A stretch of 64,000 bases of DNA from Maribellus comscasis (GTDB lineage Bacteria > Bacteroidota > Bacteroidia > Bacteroidales > Prolixibacteraceae): positions 6,708,001 to 6,772,000 of the forward strand of contig NZ_CP046401.1 of assembly GCF_009762775.1 (NCBI RefSeq). Direction: 5' to 3'. The notes under the pieces were generated by a model. That model had not been told where the DNA came from, made no database searches, and worked only from the letters and a program-made list of their open reading frames with translations. Below, piece by piece: positions 36,698-44,481 of this stretch. The translations under genes were made by a program, and so were the position numbers. How positions within the stretch are numbered: the first letter of the stretch is position 1; each line of letters begins with the position of its first letter.

Positions 36698-37633
36698 ATG
36701 AAAAGATTTACAGCTCTAATTTTATTTTCCTCAATAATCTTAGTCTCATGCAGACTGGAAAAACCGGTTACTAAAATCACATTTCAGGAAACCAGCCAGG
36801 GAGTGGAAGTACTTGAGGATGGGCAGCCGGTAATGTTTTATCAACGGGCTTTAAAATCAAACGGGGAAAATCTTTTTAATAATTATATCCATCCATTGTA
36901 TGGATTAAACGGAGACACCCTGACGGAAGAATTTCCTGCTGACCACGTGTATCACCGCGGAATATTCTGGGCCTGGCACCAGATTTATGTCGGGGGTAAT
37001 AGTGTTGGTGATGGCTGGATTATGAATAATATTGAACAGGAAGTATCAAAAGCTACTGTAGATAAAGCCGGTTTGCTTATATTTGAAGTATATTGGAAAT
37101 CATCTGCTTATGAATATAAGGAAGTTTTTGTTTTCGAAAAAACAACGATTACAATTCATCCTAAGGAAGAAAACTTCAGAGCTATTGATTTTTGTATTTC
37201 CTTAAAAGCTTTGGTACCAAACGTGGAAATTGGTGGAGCTGACAACGAAAAAGGTTATGGAGGTTTTTGCGCCAGGATAAGGGAACCTGAAAAGCTGGAA
37301 TTTACTTCAACCGAGGGAGTTGTAAACCCACAGGATCTTCAGGTTAAAGCTGGTCCGTGGATGGATTTTTCGGGTCCGATAGCTGAAAGTGGCGCATCAA
37401 AAGGAGTGGCCATACTTTGTCACCCCGAAACTCCCGGATACCCGGCAACCTGGATTTTGCGTAAGGAGCCAAGCATGCAAAATGTGGTTTTCCCGGGCAG
37501 GGATAGGATAACTGTACCACAAGATAAGCCGATCAAGCTATATTACAGGCTGATTATTCACGACGGGAATGTACAAAATATCGATATGGATAAACTTCAA
37601 TCGGAGTATGGGCATATTAGTTTCAATCAATAA
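36698..37633 (+). CDS. DUF6807 (PmoA-like) lipoprotein
   Basis: About 311 residues from ATG 36698. The frame is open from 36623 inside the previous gene, but the start with Met-Lys-Arg and a lipobox (LVSC, Cys18) is clearly the exported one. Family blocks are HVYHRGIFWAWHQIYVGG, GGFCARI, GPWMDFSG and ATWILRKEPSMQNVVFPG. DUF6807 proteins (often named methane oxygenase PmoA by error) occur beside Gfo/Idh/MocA genes and sugar catabolism in Bacteroidota and Planctomycetes. The reaction is unknown to me; the galactose-mutarotase-like beta fold would fit carbohydrate binding. It lies 25 bases after the oxidoreductase gene. Confidence 0.8.
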   Translation: MKRFTALILFSSIILVSCRLEKPVTKITFQETSQGVEVLEDGQPVMFYQRALKSNGENLFNNYIHPLYGLNGDTLTEEFPADHVYHRGIFWAWHQIYVGGNSVGDGWIMNNIEQEVSKATVDKAGLLIFEVYWKSSAYEYKEVFVFEKTTITIHPKEENFRAIDFCISLKALVPNVEIGGADNEKGYGGFCARIREPEKLEFTSTEGVVNPQDLQVKAGPWMDFSGPIAESGASKGVAILCHPETPGYPATWILRKEPSMQNVVFPGRDRITVPQDKPIKLYYRLIIHDGNVQNIDMDKLQSEYGHISFNQ

Positions 37634-37645
37634 AAAGGATTCGAA

Positions 37646-38779
37646 GTGGAAAGTAAAAATGTAATAGCACTCACTAAGGAACTGGTCGCTTTTAACACGA
37701 TAAATCCACCCGGGAATGAAGAGGAGCTTGCGTTATTTGTTGGAGGATTGCTTACCTCGAATGGATTTGAGGTAAATTATATCCCGTTTGAAGAAAATCG
37801 TCTGCATCTCATTGCCGAAAAGGGCTGTACTGCACAAGATCCGCCCCTTGTACTTTCCGGGCATTTCGATACAGTTCCGTTAGGAACGAAAGAATGGAAT
37901 GATGATCCGTTTGACGGGATAGTTAAGGACGGAAAACTGTTTGGCCGTGGTTCCAGCGATATGAAAGGTGGCTTGGCTGCCATGATAGTAGCTGCTATCC
38001 AGGCTTTTGAGCAGGGGAGTCCCAAAGGAGGAGTTAAGCTGATTATTACTGCAGGTGAAGAATTGGGGTGTCAGGGAGCTGTTCACATGGTTTCAACTTT
38101 CCAAAAGAAGAGAGTTGCAAGAGGAATTATAGTTGGCGAACCTACGGCAAATATCCCTGCAATTGGGCATAAAGGAGGTTTGTATCTCGAACTTCATGTC
38201 TCCGGAATAACGGCGCATTCCTCAATGCCGCATTTGGGTGAAAATGCCATTTATAAAATTGCCCGTGCAATTACAAAAATTGAAAACTTTGAGTTGAATG
38301 CTAAAAAAGACGAACTTCTGGGATTTCCGACCTTGAATGTAGGGAAGGTTTCAGGGGGATTGAATATCAATTCGGTTCCCGATCGTGCATCGTTCACTAT
38401 CGACGCGCGCACCACCACCAAAATAAACCATGGGCAATTGATAAAACAATTACAAACAGAGCTTGGAGCAGAAATCGAAATAAAAACACTCGTTGATCTT
38501 CCCGCTGTTTCAAGCTCTGAAGAATCACAGTTTATTCAACAGGTTTACGATGTATGTGGTATTTCAAACGCCGCTGCGGGCTACCCTAAATCTTTGCCAT
38601 ACCTTACCGATGCTTCGGTGCTGCAAGCTGCATTTGAAGGTGCACCTGTGGTTATTCTTGGCCCTGGCCAGCCAGAAATGGCGCATCAAACCAATGAATA
38701 TTGTGCGATAACTAATTTGGAAAAAGCAGTAGAAATTTATAAAAATATCATACTGAATGGAGGAGGAAATAATGAATAA
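37646..38779 (+). CDS. M20-family metallo-deacylase (ArgE/DapE-like)
   Basis: A 377-residue cytoplasmic protein that starts with GTG at 37646, behind AAAAAGGAT. Di-zinc M20 motifs are present: SGHFDTVPLG (His73), GRGSSDMKGGLAAM, the Glu pair in ITAGEELGCQG, VGEPTA and the last His in PEMAHQTNEY. The dimerisation lid domain is at ~175-285. ArgE/DapE relatives remove N-acyl groups from amino acids or hydrolyse peptides. Its stop overlaps the next start. It is the second amide-cleaving enzyme of this operon after the YtcJ-like amidohydrolase, which argues for N-acyl substrates. Confidence 0.88.
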   Translation: MESKNVIALTKELVAFNTINPPGNEEELALFVGGLLTSNGFEVNYIPFEENRLHLIAEKGCTAQDPPLVLSGHFDTVPLGTKEWNDDPFDGIVKDGKLFGRGSSDMKGGLAAMIVAAIQAFEQGSPKGGVKLIITAGEELGCQGAVHMVSTFQKKRVARGIIVGEPTANIPAIGHKGGLYLELHVSGITAHSSMPHLGENAIYKIARAITKIENFELNAKKDELLGFPTLNVGKVSGGLNINSVPDRASFTIDARTTTKINHGQLIKQLQTELGAEIEIKTLVDLPAVSSSEESQFIQQVYDVCGISNAAAGYPKSLPYLTDASVLQAAFEGAPVVILGPGQPEMAHQTNEYCAITNLEKAVEIYKNIILNGGGNNE

Positions 38780-39809
38780 ATATCCTGAAAAGATAACAAA
38801 TACCGAAGAACTGGAAGAGTTATTATCGAGACCTTCGAAGGAAGTAATCGAACTTTTAAAACACTTGGATGGAGATATTATTTTTCTGGGCATAGCCGGA
38901 AAAATTGGGCCATCACTCGCTTCGATGGTAAAAAGAGCCTGCGACCTGGCCGGAGTGAAAAAACGGATTTACGGTGTTTCCCGTTTTCGGGAAGCAGATG
39001 AGCAACAACATATCGAAAACCTGGGTATTGAAACCATAAAAGGAGATCTGCTCGACCGAAATTTTCTGGAATTCTTACCAAGGGTGAAAAACGTCTTCTT
39101 TTTGGCCGGAATGAAATTCGGTTCTGAGAACAACCTCTCGCTTACCTGGGCAATGAATGCCCTGTTACCCGCTATGGTAGCCGATCATTTTAAAGATTCC
39201 CGGATTGTGGCTTATTCTACGGGTTGTGTTTATCCGTTGGTTCCACAAGAGTCGGGAGGATCACTGGAAACCGATACGCCACTGCCGATAGGAGAATATG
39301 CGCAGTCCTGCCTGGGGCGTGAGCGAATGTTTGAGTATGGAAGTACACGATACGGAACTTCGACCGCTATTATTCGTCTGAATTATGCTGTCGAACCCAG
39401 GTATGGTGTGTTGGTTGATATTGCTCAGAAAGTAAAAAACAACCAGCCCGTTGACTTAACCATGGGCTATTTTAATGCCATTTGGCAGGGCGATGCCAAC
39501 AATGCGGTTGTCCGTGCGTTAGGACATGCAACCAGCCCGGCATGGGTGCTGAACATTACGGGAGAAGAAATCCTCTCTGTAAAGGCAGTTGCACAAGCAT
39601 TCGGTATGATCTTCGGAAAAACACCTCAGTTTACTGGACATGAAGCACCAACGGCTTTGTTAAGCAATTCAGGAAAAGCTTTCGCTTTGTTTGGAAAACC
39701 AAAAGTGCAGATCGAACAAGTGATCAAATGGACCGCACACTGGATGCAGGAAGATCACAAACTGCTGGGCAAACCAACCCATTTTGAGGTAAGAGACGGG
39801 AAGTATTAA
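38772..39809 (+). CDS. NAD-dependent epimerase/dehydratase-like protein with altered catalytic motif
   Basis: 345 residues from ATG 38772, which overlaps the previous stop by 8 bases and has GGAGGAAAT directly upstream; the in-frame ATG at 38757 lacks such a site. The NAD-binding motif is GIAGKIG (GxxGxxG), followed by GDLLDRNFLEFL and VFFLAGMKFG. In extended SDR enzymes the catalytic motif is YxxxK; here the segment reads YAQSCLGRERMFEY, so Lys is replaced by Cys. The Ser/Thr before it (YSTGCVYP) is kept. It may be a dehydrogenase/epimerase with changed chemistry. It is part of the operon and cytoplasmic. Confidence 0.82.
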   Translation: MNKYPEKITNTEELEELLSRPSKEVIELLKHLDGDIIFLGIAGKIGPSLASMVKRACDLAGVKKRIYGVSRFREADEQQHIENLGIETIKGDLLDRNFLEFLPRVKNVFFLAGMKFGSENNLSLTWAMNALLPAMVADHFKDSRIVAYSTGCVYPLVPQESGGSLETDTPLPIGEYAQSCLGRERMFEYGSTRYGTSTAIIRLNYAVEPRYGVLVDIAQKVKNNQPVDLTMGYFNAIWQGDANNAVVRALGHATSPAWVLNITGEEILSVKAVAQAFGMIFGKTPQFTGHEAPTALLSNSGKAFALFGKPKVQIEQVIKWTAHWMQEDHKLLGKPTHFEVRDGKY

Positions 39810-39836
39810 CCATTAAAACAAAAAGGAGAAAACTAT

Positions 39837-40904
39837 ATGAAATATACCGATATCCCTGAAGATATACTTGAGTCATTTCGAAATGGCGTTGTAATCCCGG
39901 CGTTACCATTGGCGCTGGATAAAAACGGAATACTCGACGTTCGCAGACAAAGAGCATTAATGCGTTACTATCTCGATACCGGAGCCGGAGGTGTGGCAGT
40001 GGCGGTTCACACTACGCAATTCGAGATCCGTTTACCGGAATACAAACTTTATGAACCGGTATTGCAGATTGCAAAAGAAGAATTTGATCGTTTTACCGAA
40101 GAAACCGGTAAACCGGTAATACGCATTGCCGGAGTAATTGGTAAAACAGACCAGGCACTGGAAGAAGCACAATTGGCCAGAGCAAAAGGCTACCATGCAG
40201 TTTTACTTGGAGTTGCTGTTTTCAAAGAGGCCTCGAACGAAGAAATTCTCAAGCACTGCAAGGCTGTAGCAAAAATAATTCCTGTGGTGGGATTTTACCT
40301 TCAGCCAGCAGTAGGAGGAAGACGGTTGGATGTGGATTTCTGGAGGGAGTTTGCAAAAATTAAAAATGTGATTGCGATAAAAATGGCGCCTTTCAACAGG
40401 TACTACACCTTCGATGTAGTTCGCGGAGTAGCAGAGTCGGGACGTGCAGACGAAATTTCGCTGTATACCGGAAACGACGATAATATTCTGGTCGACCTGC
40501 TTTCGAAATATAAAATTGAATACAATGGAGAATTAATTACAAAAAAAATTGTCGGGGGACTGCTTGGTCATTGGGCTGTCTGGACCCGGACGGCTGTCCT
40601 TCTGCTAAACGATATTAAAAAAGGAGTGTTCGACAACAAGCTTTCGGATGCCCTGATCTTGGCGAACCAGATAACCGACTGCAACGCCGCATTTTTTGAT
40701 GTGGCAAATAATTTTGACGGATGCATCACCGGAATTCATGAAGTGCTAAGAAGACAGGGCTTGCTCGAAGAAATCAGAACACTAAACAAAGATGAAAAGC
40801 TATCACCCGGACAAAAGGAAGAAATCGATCGTATTTATGCTTCCTATCCACACTTAAACGACGACCAATTTGTTAAAGAAAACCTGAGCCGATGGTTAGC
40901 TTGA
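39837..40904 (+). CDS. DapA/NAL-family (dihydrodipicolinate synthase-like) lyase
   Basis: A 355-residue cytoplasmic class I aldolase. The barrel begins near residue 17 (GVVIPALPLALDKNG). The Schiff-base Lys182 lies in NVIAIKMAPFN, and the conserved Tyr is in VVGFYLQPAVGG. The N-terminus differs from DapA's usual GTGE-type motif, reading GGVAVAVHTTQ, so it is not a housekeeping DapA. It is ~60 residues longer at the C-terminus than DapA (~290). Relatives cleave or dehydrate 2-keto-3-deoxy sugar acids and similar compounds. A keto-acid-cleaving step late in the pathway is the natural inference. It has a good RBS (AAAAGGAGAA). Confidence 0.87.
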   Translation: MKYTDIPEDILESFRNGVVIPALPLALDKNGILDVRRQRALMRYYLDTGAGGVAVAVHTTQFEIRLPEYKLYEPVLQIAKEEFDRFTEETGKPVIRIAGVIGKTDQALEEAQLARAKGYHAVLLGVAVFKEASNEEILKHCKAVAKIIPVVGFYLQPAVGGRRLDVDFWREFAKIKNVIAIKMAPFNRYYTFDVVRGVAESGRADEISLYTGNDDNILVDLLSKYKIEYNGELITKKIVGGLLGHWAVWTRTAVLLLNDIKKGVFDNKLSDALILANQITDCNAAFFDVANNFDGCITGIHEVLRRQGLLEEIRTLNKDEKLSPGQKEEIDRIYASYPHLNDDQFVKENLSRWLA

Positions 40905-41743
40905 AGAGATTAACAACTGAGGATATTGGAGCGGCTCTGAAACTCTCTGCTGCTGAGAAGTGGAACCAAACTGAAAAAGACTGGAGTTTCTTAATCAGCT
41001 CTCCGGAAAACATTTGTTTGGCAGCAGTGGAAAACGGGAAGGTCATTGGATCAGCCACAGCAATAACCTATAACAATGAAGTGGCCTGGATTGGGATGGT
41101 TCTGGTTGATAAAGATTTTCGAGGAAGAGGAATCAGCTTAATGTTGATTTACAAGTTATTGGAAAAATTAAAACATTGCCGTTCTATTAAGCTGGATGCT
41201 ACTCCGGCCGGGCAACCTGTGTATGAAAAGGTTGGTTTCAGTGAGGAGTATAAAATTTTGAGGATGATTCACCCCACCGGTGAGTTTGAAAATATTTCTA
41301 CCGGTAAAAATGAGGTAACACAGGTATCTGAAATTGATTTAAAGGATGTTGTAGATTATGATCATCACGTGTTTGGGGCAAACAGAAAGAAATTGATTGA
41401 ATTCCTGTATAACCAAAATCGCGGCAATTCGTGGATGATAAAAACAGGTGAAAAAATAGACGGTTTTGCTTTGGCAAGAGAAGGGGCTCGTTTCTATCAG
41501 TTGGGCCCTGTATCGGCAATATCCCCTGAAATTGGGAAGGTGCTGATTCGGAAATCATTGGAAAAATTAAAGGACAAGCCTGTTGTAATTGACGTGTTGG
41601 AAGAAAAGAAAGAACTGGTTTTATGGCTGGATAAGCTTGGTTTTATCGTGCAGCGTTCGTTTACCAGAATGTTTCATCATAAAAATGCTAATCCAGGAAG
41701 TGGAGACAAACAGTACCTGATTTGCGGTCCGGAGTTCGGGTAA
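40892..41743 (+). CDS. GNAT-family acetyltransferase, two-domain
   Basis: A 283-residue protein whose start overlaps the end of the lyase gene by 13 bases, indicating translational coupling. The N-terminal GNAT domain (~1-140) has the acetyl-CoA loop DFRGRGISLMLIYKLLEKL and AGQPVYEKVGF. The C-terminal domain (~150-283, with GFALAREGARFYQLGPVSA and LGFIVQRSFTRMFH) matches the second half seen in two-domain GNATs of the Acetyltransf_18 type. It is the last gene of the operon; the tRNA fragment and its terminator follow. The acceptor is unknown, perhaps an amino compound produced by the upstream deacylases. Confidence 0.83.
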   Translation: MVSLKRLTTEDIGAALKLSAAEKWNQTEKDWSFLISSPENICLAAVENGKVIGSATAITYNNEVAWIGMVLVDKDFRGRGISLMLIYKLLEKLKHCRSIKLDATPAGQPVYEKVGFSEEYKILRMIHPTGEFENISTGKNEVTQVSEIDLKDVVDYDHHVFGANRKKLIEFLYNQNRGNSWMIKTGEKIDGFALAREGARFYQLGPVSAISPEIGKVLIRKSLEKLKDKPVVIDVLEEKKELVLWLDKLGFIVQRSFTRMFHHKNANPGSGDKQYLICGPEFG

Positions 41744-41793
41744 TAAATGCAATATCAACTTAGTCTGGACTTTTTAATGTTCTGTGAAAAAAC

Positions 41794-41821
41794 AAAACCT
41801 CCCATTTTCATGAAAGGTTTT
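41794..41821. terminator. Bidirectional terminator between the operon end and the tRNA fragment
   Basis: A 7-bp stem (AAAACCT with AGGTTTT) and 14-base loop. On the minus strand the hairpin is followed by TGTTTTTTC, the usual form for a terminator just downstream of a tRNA; on the plus strand by TTGTTTTGG. It can serve both the catabolic operon and the former tRNA-Pro gene. It marks the left side of the junction as original chromosome. Confidence 0.7.
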
Positions 41822-41826
41822 TGTTT

Positions 41827-41871
41827 TGGTCGGGATGACAAGATTTGAACTTGCGACCCCTCGCCCCCCAG
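41827..41871 (-). tRNA. tRNA-Pro(GGG) 3' fragment, integration-site remnant
   Basis: Read on the minus strand, this 45-base stretch is the 3' half of a tRNA. The anticodon loop CTGGGGG (GGG at 34-36) is followed by the 3' arm of the anticodon stem GCGAG, then GGGTC. The T-arm GCAAG-TTCAAAT-CTTGT comes next, then acceptor strand CATCCCG and ACCA with CCA encoded. The sequence upstream (TTTCTGT) cannot pair with GCGAG, and no D-arm or 5' acceptor follows, so it is not a functional gene. A tRNA 3' half next to an integrase is the classic product of site-specific integration. The complete tRNA should lie at the far end of the element. Confidence 0.85.
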
Positions 41872-42021
41872 ACAGAAATATTCATTTTTCATAAATTACT
41901 ATTTGTTTGTATATGCTTGTATATCAGATTTATACATATTTTTCTTTTGTCATAAAATATTATTTAATTACCTTTAAATACCCATTTGTTGTACCTATGT
42001 TGTACCCAAAATTATGCGTAA

Positions 42022-43230
42022 ATGATTAGTTTTAAGGCTGTTTTGAGGAAAAAGAAGTTGTCTTCCGGTAAATATCCGATTTATTTACGAATTTCCAAGG
42101 ATAGAAACTCTATTTTCTTTCGTACTCCGTATACGGCGGAGACAAGGGAATGGAACGGAAAAAAGGGATTATTCAATCAAAACTCGATAAATTATTTGAA
42201 TAAAAACCGGTTATTGCTCAAGCTTATCGATCAGGCGACAGGTATTGTTACAGAACTGCATCAAAGAAAAGGAAGTTACTCTTTGTCGGAAGTTGAAAGA
42301 GAATTTCGCATTAGTGCTAATCCTGTTCATCAAAACATATTTAAATTCTGGGAAGAGCTCATTGCCGAAATGGAAAAAGCAGGAAGAACTGGGAATGCGC
42401 GAATATATAGAGATACGTCTAAATCAGTTAAAAAATATGTGAATAGAAAAGTACTATTATTTGAAGATATTACTCCTGCTTTTCTGGAGAAATATGAAGC
42501 CTATTTAAGATCAAGAAAAGGGACTGACGGAGGAATAAGCGTGCAAATGCGAACGATTAGGGCTGTTTTTAATTCAGCTATAAAACGAGAATTGATAAAG
42601 CCAAACGTTTACCCGTTTAAAGTATATAAGGTTTCCAAATTAAAAGGACGGGGACTTAAAAAAGCACTTTCGTTTGAAGAAGTTCAAAAGTTGATAACCC
42701 TCGACCTGACAAATCATCAGCGGCTCATAAATTCCAGGAATTATTTTGTCTTCAGCTTTTATACACGAGGAATGAACTTTGCAGATATGATGAGACTTCA
42801 GTGGAAAGATGTTTCAGAGGACAGAATATATTATATACGGTCAAAAACTAAAACAAATTTTCATATAAAGATTTTGCCTCCCGTACAAAAGATTTTAGAA
42901 TATTATCGAAATAAGAAAAGTCATGCGAGTTATGTTTTTCCATTACTTCTAAAAGATAAACTGACTCCGGCTCAAATCGAAAACAGGAAGAAAAAAACAT
43001 TAAAGCAATACAATAAAGATTTAAAAGAAATTGCTGGATTATGTGGAATAAATAAATCAGTATCAAGCTATGTTGCCCGGCATAGTTATGCCAACAGTTT
43101 AAAGCAGAAAGGAATTTCTACCGATATAATAAGTGAATCAATGGGGCATCAAAATCTGGCAATTACCCAGGCCTACCTGAAAGAACTTGATAACTCGCTT
43201 GTTGATGAAGCAATGGAGGTATTATTGTAA
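42022..43230 (+). CDS. Tyrosine recombinase (site-specific integrase)
   Basis: A 402-residue integrase of the Bacteroidota type: Arm-binding domain (~1-90, LRKKKLSSGKYPIYLRIS), SAM-like core-binding domain (~100-200) and catalytic domain (~215-402). The catalytic set is Arg249 (YTRGMNFADMMRLQW), Lys in RSKTKT, Arg353 (YVARHSYANSL), His376 (SMGHQN) and Tyr385 (QAYLKEL). The first His of HxxR is replaced by Tyr, as is common in this group. It begins 150 bases from the tRNA-Pro fragment and is read away from it, the normal place for the integrase of a tRNA-inserted element. Confidence 0.93.
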   Translation: MISFKAVLRKKKLSSGKYPIYLRISKDRNSIFFRTPYTAETREWNGKKGLFNQNSINYLNKNRLLLKLIDQATGIVTELHQRKGSYSLSEVEREFRISANPVHQNIFKFWEELIAEMEKAGRTGNARIYRDTSKSVKKYVNRKVLLFEDITPAFLEKYEAYLRSRKGTDGGISVQMRTIRAVFNSAIKRELIKPNVYPFKVYKVSKLKGRGLKKALSFEEVQKLITLDLTNHQRLINSRNYFVFSFYTRGMNFADMMRLQWKDVSEDRIYYIRSKTKTNFHIKILPPVQKILEYYRNKKSHASYVFPLLLKDKLTPAQIENRKKKTLKQYNKDLKEIAGLCGINKSVSSYVARHSYANSLKQKGISTDIISESMGHQNLAITQAYLKELDNSLVDEAMEVLL

Positions 43231-43262
43231 CGTGTTTTTTTAAAAGTACATGATCTCATGTG

Positions 43263-43284
43263 TAAACAAATTTGTTTATATTTG
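43263..43284 (+). promoter_or_regulatory. Palindromic operator overlapping a -7 promoter element
   Basis: A perfect 16-bp palindrome, TAAACAAATTTGTTTA (43263-43278), overlaps TATATTTG (43277-43284), which fits the Bacteroidota -7 consensus TAnnTTTG. It lies 15 bases before the antitoxin start at 43299. A clear -33 box is not seen. The layout suggests autorepression by the HTH antitoxin. Confidence 0.55.
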
Positions 43285-43298
43285 TAAATGTATTTGTC

Positions 43299-43814
43299 AT
43301 GAGCACCATCGAAAAAAATATCGCGCTTTTAAAGGGTATACATCCGGGGATTATCCTTGAAAGGGAGTTGAAAAAAAGAAAACTTCCCAAGCGACGTATT
43401 GCGTTATCTATTGGAGAATATCCTCAACTTTTAGGGGATATTACCAAAGGAAAACGTCGCATCAATCCGGCACTATCCATAAGGCTGGGTGATGCTTTGG
43501 GGATCGATGAAAGCTTTTTTGCTGTATTACAAGCTTATTACGATATTGAACAACAAAAGAAGAAACAAGCCCTGAATGACCGGCCCAATTTAAAACTTCT
43601 GCGACCTGTTTTGTTCTGGGATACTGATATAAATTCAATTAACTGGGAAAAGAGCAAAGTCAGTGTTATAAAGCGCATTTTTGAGCGGGGTAACGATCAG
43701 GAGATTTCCGAGATAATGCGTTTTTATGGAAAAAAGGAAGTACAAGCCATCTTAGCCCGTATCTCAAAACGTTCCTCAGTATTGGAAAGCAATATCAAGA
43801 AATATCTTCAGTGA
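43299..43814 (+). CDS. HTH (HigA/XRE-like) antitoxin with C-terminal DUF6922-like domain
   Basis: About 171 residues from ATG 43299; the frame is open from 43272, but that start would lie in the operator and add a hydrophobic leader. Residues ~10-75 are a HigA-like helix-turn-helix (HPGIILERELKKRKLPKRRIA, then QLLGDITKGKRRINPALSIRLGDALG). Residues ~105-160 (PVLFWDTDINSINWEKSK, FERGNDQEISEIMRFYGK) match the DUF6922 type often encoded with AbiEii proteins. It is 4 bases upstream of the nucleotidyltransferase gene, so it is most likely the antitoxin and autoregulator of the pair. Confidence 0.78.
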   Translation: MSTIEKNIALLKGIHPGIILERELKKRKLPKRRIALSIGEYPQLLGDITKGKRRINPALSIRLGDALGIDESFFAVLQAYYDIEQQKKKQALNDRPNLKLLRPVLFWDTDINSINWEKSKVSVIKRIFERGNDQEISEIMRFYGKKEVQAILARISKRSSVLESNIKKYLQ

Positions 43815-43818
43815 GTAA

Positions 43819-44481
43819 ATGATCAGCCAATTAAAATACAACACTGTAAAATCACAGCTACACTCAATATTATCATGGTTGATGGCTGAAGAACTTTTCT
43901 CTCCTTTTCGTCTGGTGGGAGGTACTGCCTTAAGTTTGCAGTTAGGGCATCGTGAATCTGTTGACATTGATTTGTTCGCCGATACTCCTTACGGTGAGAT
44001 TGATTTTGAGGTAATAGACAAGCACCTTAAAAATACTTTCGAATACGTTGATTCTCGTGAAGGTCCGGTTGCAATGGGTAAATCATATTTTATTGGCAAT
44101 TCAGCAGAAGACTGTGTTAAACTTGATTTGTATTATACCGATCCTTTTATTCGTCCCGCTTTGGTGATTGATAATATACGGCTTGCCACCCTCGACGAGA
44201 TAACAGCAATGAAGGTCGATGTTGTGAGCCGTGGAGCCAGAAAAAAGGACTTTTGGGATCTACATGAGTTGTTAGATTTCTATTCAGTCCCTCAAATGAT
44301 TCAGTTGCATGAAGAGCGTTATCCATACTCACATGATGCTGATGAAATACTCAGAAACTTTACCAATTTTGAAACAGCTGATAATGATTTTGAACCGATT
44401 TGCTTAAAAGGTAAATATTGGGAACTCATTAAGTTGGATTTTGTTGAGGCAATTGAGATCTTAAACAATAAAAAATCCTAG
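43819..44481 (+). CDS. AbiEii/AbiGii-type nucleotidyltransferase toxin
   Basis: A 220-residue cytoplasmic protein. The nucleotidyltransferase core is FRLVGGTALSLQLGHRES followed by VDIDLFAD, which supplies the G-G and D-x-D metal-binding motifs. The later block is LATLDEITAMKVDVVSRGARKKDFWDLHELL, typical of AbiEii. Family knowledge: AbiEii toxins modify tRNA 3' ends or GTP-related targets and form abortive-infection and type IV toxin-antitoxin systems. Paired with the HTH protein, it may stabilise the element or defend against phage. No nonsense or frameshift is seen. Confidence 0.88.
   Translation: MISQLKYNTVKSQLHSILSWLMAEELFSPFRLVGGTALSLQLGHRESVDIDLFADTPYGEIDFEVIDKHLKNTFEYVDSREGPVAMGKSYFIGNSAEDCVKLDLYYTDPFIRPALVIDNIRLATLDEITAMKVDVVSRGARKKDFWDLHELLDFYSVPQMIQLHEERYPYSHDADEILRNFTNFETADNDFEPICLKGKYWELIKLDFVEAIEILNNKKS

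Noticed and set aside
41872..41920. A complete tRNA-Pro gene at the fragment
   Set aside because: The bases next to the anticodon loop cannot form the anticodon stem, and no D-arm or acceptor 5' strand follows; only the 3' half is present.
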